Source of the DNA: Acidobacteriota bacterium
Lineage (GTDB): Bacteria; Acidobacteriota; Holophagae; Thermotomaculales; Thermotomaculaceae
Length of the DNA stretch: 6,167 nt
Assembly (NCBI GenBank): GCA_003650445.1
Contig: QMQE01000153.1
Span: 1-6,167 of the forward strand
Reading direction: 5' to 3'
Below the pieces are notes generated by a model that was not told where the DNA came from, made no database searches, and saw nothing but the letters and a program-made list of their open reading frames with translations. The position numbers were made by a program, and so were the translations under genes. How positions within the stretch are numbered: the first letter of the stretch is position 1; every line of letters starts with the position of its first letter. This document shows, piece after piece, positions 1 to 4,656 of the stretch.

Positions 1-351
1 CGCAGAGTACGCAGAGACAGCTGAGGGGAAGAAGCGGAGGGGAAGAGACGAGAGGGAAAAGAATTTAACACAAGGGCACTAAGGCACAAAGGTAAGATAA
101 AGAGGGAATAATTACATAATTCCAGGAAAAGATAATGGGGAAAAGCTGAAAAAAGGCCAACTCTTTCGCTATTGTACCGTTGAGCTTGCTCATAAGGGGC
201 ACTTCCGGGAAAGTTCCTTGCTGCCGACGTCAGTCGGCAGTGTGAGTTTACAAACCGTCAACTTTCCCCATAACATTCTGAACTTTGTGCCCTTGTGCCC
301 TTGTGTTAAATTCCCTGCTTTTCTCCCTCCTCCGCCTCTGCGTACTCTGCG
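1..351. repeat. Large imperfect inverted repeat with dyad-rich core (intergenic element, probably extends left of window)
   Basis: Two arms face each other. Positions 1-16 are the exact reverse complement of 336-351, and 61-91 matches the reverse complement of 283-313 with about two mismatches in 31. Between these blocks each arm carries a purine-rich stretch (on the left-arm strand) of different length, 17-60 versus 314-335, so the arms are not equal. The outer part is made of degenerate 9-mers built on CGCAGAG. On the minus strand this unit occurs three times in the right arm (about 336-360). The left arm begins at base 1, so the element probably continues outside the window. The interior, about 92-282, contains no convincing gene. 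The overall form suggests a non-autonomous mobile or MITE-like element or a mosaic intergenic repeat. No transposase, terminal target duplication or protein gene is visible, so mobility is inference. Confidence 0.7.
181..255. other. Cluster of four short dyads in the core of the inverted-repeat element
   Basis: The clearest dyad is 221-228 (CTGCCGAC) with 233-240 (GTCGGCAG), an 8-bp perfect stem with a 4-nt loop. Three smaller ones lie nearby: TGAGC/GCTCA at 181-192, TTCC/GGAA at 203-211, and GTTT/AAAC at 246-255. No T-run follows the 8-bp stem on either strand, so it is not a classical intrinsic terminator. The cluster could fold as a structured RNA or cruciform, or could be the recognised core of a mobile repeat. 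It does not match any metal riboswitch I recognise, although a metal exporter lies downstream. Confidence 0.5.
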
Positions 352-412
352 ACCTCTGCGGTAATTCCCCTCCTTTCCCATCTTAATTCCCTGATTTCAC
401 ATGCGCTTTGAA

Positions 413-438
413 TTTATCAGAGATAAACTCTCAGAGTT
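413..438. promoter_or_regulatory. Two overlapping palindromes upstream of the CDF exporter gene (candidate operator)
   Basis: TTTATC at 413-418 and GATAAA at 422-427 form a perfect inverted repeat around AGA. AACTCT at 426-431 and AGAGTT at 433-438 form a second perfect one around a single C, sharing two bases with the first. They lie about 100 nt upstream of the exporter start. Metal exporters of this family are often controlled by ArsR-, MerR- or TetR-type regulators that bind such dyads, but no regulator gene is in the window and the half-sites match no operator I can name. A weak -10-like TAGAAT at 498-503 has no good -35 box, so the promoter itself is not resolved. The regulatory role is inferred. 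Confidence 0.3.
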
Positions 439-520
439 GCCCCGTAAGCATCTGAATAGCATCCAAAAAAACCCTTTAATCTCAAACCCTCAACCGGTAG
501 AATGGCAACGGAATTGCTTC

Positions 521-534
521 AAAGGAGAAAGGGG
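521..534 (+). promoter_or_regulatory. Ribosome binding site that fixes the exporter start at 536
   Basis: The purine run contains AAAGGAG at 521-527, 8 nt before ATG 536. The frame is open back to an ATG at 401, but that codon has no Shine-Dalgarno sequence. The 45 extra residues it would add do not resemble the start of a cation diffusion facilitator. Confidence 0.7.
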
Positions 535-535
535 A

Positions 536-1459
536 ATGGGCCATCATCACCACGATTCGGATATTTCAGGAAAACGGCTGCTTACTACCATGTTTCTCAA
601 TTTTCTGATTACCGGCGTTGAAATTGCCGGCGGAATACTGTCGGGCAGCCTGTCTCTGATATCCGACGCCCTACACAATTTCAGTGATGGAATCTCAATT
701 GTCATCAGTTGGATTGCCCTCCGTTTGAGCAAACGGCCCAACACTGAACAGTTCACATTCGGGCTGAAACGTGCTCAGATTCTTGCCGCCGTTTTTAATT
801 CCGCCACACTCATTGCCATCAGCCTTTTCCTCTTTCGCGAGGCATGGATCCGCTTCCGGCACCCGTCGCAGATCAACGGTAACATCATGGTGCTGGTCGC
901 ACTGGTCGGCCTCACAGCCAACATCCTCGGGACCCTGCTCCTCCATCAAGGAGCCAGGAGAAACATGAACATTCGCTCCAGCTATCTGCACCTGCTCTCC
1001 GATGCCATCTCTTCCGCAGGTGTCATTCTCGGCGGTATCTGCATCGCCCTCTGGAACATTACCTGGGTGGATCCGTTGCTGACTGTGCTCATTTCCGCAT
1101 ACATCCTGAAAGAAAGCCTGGATATTGTCAGGGAAGCCACCGGCATTCTTCTGATGAAAGCACCGGCAGGACTTGATCTGAAGGCCGTCTGTGACTTTGT
1201 GGAATCCATGGACGGTATTTCCAACCTGCATCACGTACACGCGTGGCAGTTGGATGAACATAACATTCATTTTGAGGGACACGCTGAAATCAATGACATG
1301 AACGTCAGCGAAGCCATGCCCCTCCTGGATCGGATTGAAGTGGAATTGAGCGAAAAATTCGGCATCCAGCATGTTACCATTCAGTTGGAAACGGGCCGAG
1401 GGCACGGCCAGGCCGTCATTGCCAACGGGAAAGATCGGCACCAACAGGGCCATTCTTAG
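536..1459 (+). CDS. Cation diffusion facilitator (CDF) family metal exporter, CzcD/ZitB-like
   Basis: This predicted inner-membrane transporter of 307 residues moves divalent metal, most likely Zn(II), out of the cytoplasm by proton antiport. The length is typical of the family. About six hydrophobic segments fill residues 15-205. The transport-site motif HxxxD occurs twice, at H47-D51 in the second membrane segment (within SDALHNFSD) and at H152-D156 in the fifth (HLLSDA). This pairing is characteristic of the zinc-type CDF branch. The C-terminal cytoplasmic domain (about 210-295) has the usual HVHAWQL and HVTIQLE strands. The N terminus reads MGHHHHD and the C terminus also carries several histidines, so both ends could bind metal. 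The start at 536 is chosen for its ribosome binding site; an upstream in-frame ATG at 401 is less likely. Family assignment is secure. The metal is inferred from motifs, and Cd, Co or Ni cannot be excluded. The next gene starts 28 nt after the stop. Confidence 0.93.
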   Translation: MGHHHHDSDISGKRLLTTMFLNFLITGVEIAGGILSGSLSLISDALHNFSDGISIVISWIALRLSKRPNTEQFTFGLKRAQILAAVFNSATLIAISLFLFREAWIRFRHPSQINGNIMVLVALVGLTANILGTLLLHQGARRNMNIRSSYLHLLSDAISSAGVILGGICIALWNITWVDPLLTVLISAYILKESLDIVREATGILLMKAPAGLDLKAVCDFVESMDGISNLHHVHAWQLDEHNIHFEGHAEINDMNVSEAMPLLDRIEVELSEKFGIQHVTIQLETGRGHGQAVIANGKDRHQQGHS

Positions 1460-1472
1460 GCCAGCCTGTATG

Positions 1473-1481
1473 AAAGGGGGA
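1473..1481 (+). promoter_or_regulatory. Ribosome binding site supporting a GTG start at 1488
   Basis: AAAGGGGG at 1473-1480 matches the anti-Shine-Dalgarno complement at seven of eight positions and lies 7 nt before GTG 1488. The alternative in-frame ATG at 1470 overlaps this purine run and has only a weak AGG at 1458-1460 upstream. Confidence 0.5.
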
Positions 1482-1487
1482 TATTTC

Positions 1488-2132
1488 GTGGCAAGAAAGG
1501 CGTTCTTTCTGATTTTCCTGTGCATTGCAATCCCGACTTTTGCCGGTGACCAGAACTGGACAGAAAACAGTATTACATTGAAACGGCCGGACGGGTATTC
1601 CTTCCACCTTGTCAGTGAAGTAAAGTATCGCTCGTGGGACTGGAATGACGGCGTTTTCAAGAAAAACTGGGTATTCGGCATTGGGAAAAAGCTGAATCAT
1701 GGATTTTCCATCTCATTGAATTATAAACAGGAACTGACCCGAAAAAACGACGGAAACGATATTGTGGAGCGACGGCCCTTTGTTGATTTAGGATGGAAAA
1801 CAGGGATAACAGCAAACAGTGCATTTGATTTTCGACTCCGTAGCGAAGCCAATCAGTACATTGCAAAAAACAAAAAAGACCATTACTCTTTTCGATTCCG
1901 ATTTCGCCTGACGGGGAAAACGAAGCTTTTGGGGATTCATCTGGAACCCTACATCGCAATCGAACCTTTTTATGATACCGTCAGTGACTCCTTTAGAAAA
2001 TATCGCTTTTACACCGGCACAATGATTCCGGTTTATACCCATATAAAGCTTCAGATTGGCTATATCCGACAGGATGCTCAGGGGAAAAGACCCGACAACG
2101 TGTTCAACACCGGGCTTTCTTTTACGTTCTGA
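1488..2132 (+). CDS. Secreted outer-membrane beta-barrel protein, DUF2490-like
   Basis: This predicted 214-residue exported protein is probably a small outer-membrane barrel of unknown function. Read from the GTG, residues 1-19 form a classical signal peptide: a basic ARK, the hydrophobic stretch FFLIFLCIAI, then PTFA with likely cleavage before G20. The mature part has the alternating polar/aromatic pattern of membrane beta strands, with repeated R/K-rich turns and tyrosines (for example YRSWDW, FRFRFRL). It ends in GLSFTF, with the terminal phenylalanine common in barrel proteins recognised by BamA. Order and size resemble DUF2490 proteins, which have no established function; this assignment is from pattern memory and is moderate. 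The alternative start at 1470 adds six residues and leaves the signal peptide intact. It lies 28 nt after the metal exporter gene and 73 nt before the lipase gene, so co-transcription is likely. A role as the exporter's outer-membrane partner is speculation. Confidence 0.75.
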   Translation: MARKAFFLIFLCIAIPTFAGDQNWTENSITLKRPDGYSFHLVSEVKYRSWDWNDGVFKKNWVFGIGKKLNHGFSISLNYKQELTRKNDGNDIVERRPFVDLGWKTGITANSAFDFRLRSEANQYIAKNKKDHYSFRFRFRLTGKTKLLGIHLEPYIAIEPFYDTVSDSFRKYRFYTGTMIPVYTHIKLQIGYIRQDAQGKRPDNVFNTGLSFTF

Positions 2133-2139
2133 ATAAGAC

Positions 2140-2175
2140 AATCGCGGCGATTCGGAATTGCCCCCACATCTGTGG
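2140..2175. other. Two short palindromes between the barrel gene and the lipase gene
   Basis: AATCGC/GCGATT around one G (2140-2152) and CCACA/TGTGG around TC (2164-2175) lie in the 73-nt gap. Neither is followed by a T-run, so a terminator is not supported. They could be a weak operator, an mRNA stability element or chance. I see no convincing promoter with good spacing here, which is consistent with read-through from upstream. Confidence 0.3.
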
Positions 2176-2205
2176 TAAGATGATGAAAATAACCTGGAGG
2201 CATAC

Positions 2206-4422
2206 ATGAAACTCCATCGCCGATTCGCTGTTTCACTGCTTCTTTGCACCGCATCTTTTCTTTTCGCGGCATCCCCGCAGCCAAAAGTGCCCCGACGCCT
2301 TCGTGTCGGCCTCGTTTTAAGCGGCGGCGGGGCACGGGGAGCGGCGCATATCGGCGTCCTGAAGGCACTGGAAAAACTCCACATTCCCATTGACGCCATT
2401 GTCGGCACCTCCGGCGGCGCACTGGCCGGGGGACTTTACGCAAGCGGCATGAGCCCGGAAGAAATTCAACACCTGCTTATCAGTACCAACTGGGACAAAA
2501 TGTTCCAGGATGCCCCGAACCGAAACAACCTGTCCTGGCGACGGAAACAGGACAATGGGAAATATCTGCCCAACCTGGAGCTGGGACTGAAAGACGGCAA
2601 AATCATGATGCCAACCGGATTGAGCGCAGGGAGAAAAATCAGCTTCATGCTCCACCGTGCCCTGCTGAGAAATGGGGGCATTCGGGACTTCGACCATCTT
2701 CCCATCCCCTTTCGTGCCGTGGCCACCGACCTGACAACCGGAAACATGGTGGTATTGTCACATGGGGATCTCGCAGATGCCTTGCGGGCCAGCATGTCAG
2801 TTCCCGGTGCCATTGCCCCCTTTGAGTTTGATGGCAAGCTCCTTGTGGACGGCGGACTTGTGCGAAACCTGCCGGTGGACGTCATGAGAAAAGAAATGCA
2901 TGTGGACGTGGTTATTGCCGTTAATGTGGCAAAGGGCCTCTTTTCAAAAAACCGGCTTAATTCCGCATTGGCGGTCTCTCAACAAATGATTACCATTATG
3001 CTTTTGAAAGACGAAAAAACACAGCTCGCCCTCCTGAAAAAAGGCGATATTTACATCAAGCCGGAGCTGGGCGACATGGCGGCATCTGATTTTGCCCACG
3101 TGATCCAGGCAATTGAACCTGGAAACCGAGCCGCCCTTTCCCATCGCACCGGTCTACAGCGGCTCTCCATCCCTGAGAAACAGTATGCGTTGTTTCTGAA
3201 GCATCTTCGAAAAGCCCCATTGAGCCACCAAATTGTTGATTTCGTTAATGTCTCGGACAAGTCGAAACTGGCACCCAAAGTCCTCCTCAGTAGAATAAAA
3301 ACGAAAACCGGTGAGCCACTGAGCCTCACAACCCTCCAACGGGATCTGGACCGCATATACCAGATTGGCGCTTTCGAATCCGTCAGCTTTGAATGGGTCA
3401 ATGTCGAAAACAGAAACGGCATCCTCATCCACACAAAGGGCAAACCCTGGGGAACCCAGTTTTTGCAGGGAGGGCTGAAACTCTCTGATGACCTACAGGG
3501 CGACAGCAGATTTGACATTCTCCTCTCCCATACCATGACCGAGGTCAACAGCCTTGGTGGAGAATGGAAAAACGAAATTCAGATGGGAAGAACGCGGCGA
3601 ATCAGAACAGAATTCTTCCAGCCACTGGATGCTGCAGGAAAATGGGCGGCTCTCCCGTTCATGGAATACAGCAGCAAAATCCTCGACATGTATGAAGCCC
3701 CAACCGGCTGGCAGGAATACGACGTGCGTATGTTCAGCACCGGACTCCTTGCCGGACGCCAGTTCGGAAACTGGGGTGCCGCCATGGCCGGATTAACAAG
3801 AAAGTGGGGAAGCACATCCCCATTTTCCGTATTTCAGGACAACAATTCCTTGAAAAGAAATGATGTTAACATTGCCGGCTATCTCTTCCGCTTCGACTAT
3901 GACCAACTGGACGACCCCTACTTCCCCATTCACGGGGGAGCCGGCTATGCTCATATCTTCCGAAGCTCCCGTTCAATGGGAGCAGATTTCTCTTACGAAA
4001 AACTGGACGTCAGATTCGAAAAAGTCCTCTCCTTCGAGAGGAATACGTTCATTTTAACAGGAGAATACGGAGACAGTCTGGGAACCGACCTCCCTTTCTA
4101 TGATAATTTCCGTCTCGGCGGTATCTTTCACCTCTCCGGCTTCCAACCGGGCCGCCTAAACGGTGACAGCAAGGTTTTTGCCAGCACAATCTATTACCGG
4201 GATTTGCCGATACGGGCCTTCGGTTTTAAATGTTATGCCGGTGGCTCACTGGAAGCAGGGAGTACCTGGGCAAACGCAAATAGCTTTAATGCAGGCGATC
4301 TCAGCTATTCCGGTTCCCTTTTCATTGGCTCCCGCACCCTCATCGGAGCTGTCTACATCGGCTATGGCCGCACGGATGACGGCAGCGACCTGTTCTTTCT
4401 TACCCTGGGCCAGATATTTTGA
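2206..4422 (+). CDS. Patatin-like phospholipase with POTRA and Omp85-type barrel (PlpD-like, type Vd autotransporter)
   Basis: This predicted 738-residue lipolytic protein carries its own outer-membrane translocator. A signal peptide covers residues 1-22 (MKLHRRF, then a hydrophobic run ending FAA). The patatin domain (about 32-310) has the oxyanion-hole loop GGGARG at 40-45, the nucleophile elbow GTSGG at 67-71 with Ser69, and DGG at 215-217 with Asp215, so the Ser-Asp dyad is complete. A single POTRA-like domain follows at about 345-412. The barrel runs from about 415 to the end. It carries the Omp85-type DDPYFPIHGG (569-578) and LGGIFHLSGF (637-646) and finishes LTLGQIF with terminal Phe. 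Size and order match P. aeruginosa PlpD (about 730 residues), in which the lipase is displayed or released by the fused barrel. The start is supported by TGGAGG at 2195-2200, 5 nt before ATG. Phospholipase A1-type activity is known for the family; the substrate here is unknown. C14 does not form a proper lipobox, so a lipoprotein is unlikely. Confidence 0.93.
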   Translation: MKLHRRFAVSLLLCTASFLFAASPQPKVPRRLRVGLVLSGGGARGAAHIGVLKALEKLHIPIDAIVGTSGGALAGGLYASGMSPEEIQHLLISTNWDKMFQDAPNRNNLSWRRKQDNGKYLPNLELGLKDGKIMMPTGLSAGRKISFMLHRALLRNGGIRDFDHLPIPFRAVATDLTTGNMVVLSHGDLADALRASMSVPGAIAPFEFDGKLLVDGGLVRNLPVDVMRKEMHVDVVIAVNVAKGLFSKNRLNSALAVSQQMITIMLLKDEKTQLALLKKGDIYIKPELGDMAASDFAHVIQAIEPGNRAALSHRTGLQRLSIPEKQYALFLKHLRKAPLSHQIVDFVNVSDKSKLAPKVLLSRIKTKTGEPLSLTTLQRDLDRIYQIGAFESVSFEWVNVENRNGILIHTKGKPWGTQFLQGGLKLSDDLQGDSRFDILLSHTMTEVNSLGGEWKNEIQMGRTRRIRTEFFQPLDAAGKWAALPFMEYSSKILDMYEAPTGWQEYDVRMFSTGLLAGRQFGNWGAAMAGLTRKWGSTSPFSVFQDNNSLKRNDVNIAGYLFRFDYDQLDDPYFPIHGGAGYAHIFRSSRSMGADFSYEKLDVRFEKVLSFERNTFILTGEYGDSLGTDLPFYDNFRLGGIFHLSGFQPGRLNGDSKVFASTIYYRDLPIRAFGFKCYAGGSLEAGSTWANANSFNAGDLSYSGSLFIGSRTLIGAVYIGYGRTDDGSDLFFLTLGQIF

Positions 4423-4423
4423 T

Positions 4424-4440
4424 GTGCAGCAAAGCTGCAC
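4424..4440 (+). terminator. Hairpin directly after the lipase stop codon (possible weak terminator)
   Basis: GTGCAGC at 4424-4430 and GCTGCAC at 4434-4440 form a perfect 7-bp stem with an AAA loop, beginning two bases after the TGA. No clean T-run follows. The heptamers downstream supply only short T doublets and triplets, so this is either an imperfect intrinsic terminator or a 3'-end-protecting hairpin. Confidence 0.4.
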
Positions 4441-4441
4441 C

Positions 4442-4520
4442 GTGACTTGTGACTTGTGATTTGTGATTTGTGATTTGTGATTTGTGACTTGTGACTTGTG
4501 ACTTGTGACTTGTGATTTGT
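4442..4520. repeat. Tandem heptamer array, 11 copies of GTGAYTT
   Basis: Eleven perfect 7-bp units run from 4442 to 4518, followed by a partial GT. Each is GTGACTT or GTGATTT. Only the fifth base varies, in the order C C T T T T C C C C T. On the minus strand the unit reads AARTCAC. It starts one base after the hairpin that closes the lipase gene. Such an array can change copy number by slippage. It is comparable in kind to the short tandemly repeated heptamers (STRR) described in cyanobacteria, but that does not imply a cyanobacterial origin. No coding function is credible; minus-strand reading frames through it are repeat translations. Confidence 0.95.
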
Positions 4521-4591
4521 AAGAAAGAGACAGGGGCCACTAAATCTCTCTGTCGCCCACACCCAACGCAAAACGCCGACTCTTCATCCAA
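4521..4591. other. Intergenic spacer between heptamer array and pruA promoter, no gene seen
   Basis: This stretch of about 70 bases contains no start codon with a ribosome binding site and no strong dyad. It includes a C/A-rich segment (about 4556-4578) that looks low in complexity and may be a remnant of further repeat sequence. Confidence 0.5.
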
Positions 4592-4625
4592 AATCATTGA
4601 CTGATTCGCCCTTCTATACTAAAGT
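4592..4625 (+). promoter_or_regulatory. Candidate promoter and overlapping dyad for pruA
   Basis: TTGACT at 4597-4602 (five of six bases to the -35 consensus) lies 17 nt before TAAAGT at 4620-4625 (four of six to the -10). The expected start site is then about 25 nt before the gene. TATACT at 4615-4620 is a better -10 by sequence but has no -35 at normal spacing. The -35 box lies inside a perfect inverted repeat, AATCA (4592-4596), TTGAC, TGATT (4602-4606), a plausible repressor site. Identity of any regulator is unknown. Confidence 0.45.
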
Positions 4626-4643
4626 GAAGCCGTTAAGATTGCT

Positions 4644-4651
4644 GGAGGAGG
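4644..4651 (+). promoter_or_regulatory. Strong ribosome binding site of pruA
   Basis: GGAGGAGG lies 5 nt before ATG 4657. An earlier ATG at 4652 is in another frame and sits too close to the site, so the 4657 start is well supported. Confidence 0.8.
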
Positions 4652-4656
4652 ATGCT

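Noticed and set aside
221..240. Intrinsic terminator at the 8-bp hairpin
   Set aside because: The stem is good but no T-run follows it on either strand.
92..282. Metal-sensing riboswitch controlling the exporter
   Set aside because: No sequence signature of NiCo (czcD) or manganese (yybP-ykoY) riboswitches could be found, and the dyads do not form the expected multi-helix junction by eye.
190..381. Minus-strand open frame of 63 codons inside the left inverted repeat
   Set aside because: Its first half is translated repeat (R/G-rich low complexity). It has no family resemblance that I can support as a gene.
401..535. In-frame 45-codon upstream extension of the CDF exporter beginning at ATG 401
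   Set aside because: It has no ribosome binding site, whereas ATG 536 has a strong one at 8 nt, and the resulting 307-residue protein has the normal family length and N terminus.
695..1681. Long open frame of 328 codons on the minus strand across the CDF gene
   Set aside because: It is antisense to a gene with clear family motifs, crosses into the next gene, and encodes no recognisable domain. It is a shadow of codon bias.
4442..4520. CRISPR-like reading of the tandem repeats
   Set aside because: The units are 7 bp and contiguous, without spacers, so this is a simple tandem array.
4362..4597. Overlapping minus-strand frames encoding repeated SHKSQ/NHKSQ peptides
   Set aside because: They are direct translations of the heptamer array, whose period of 7 gives a repeating peptide in every frame.
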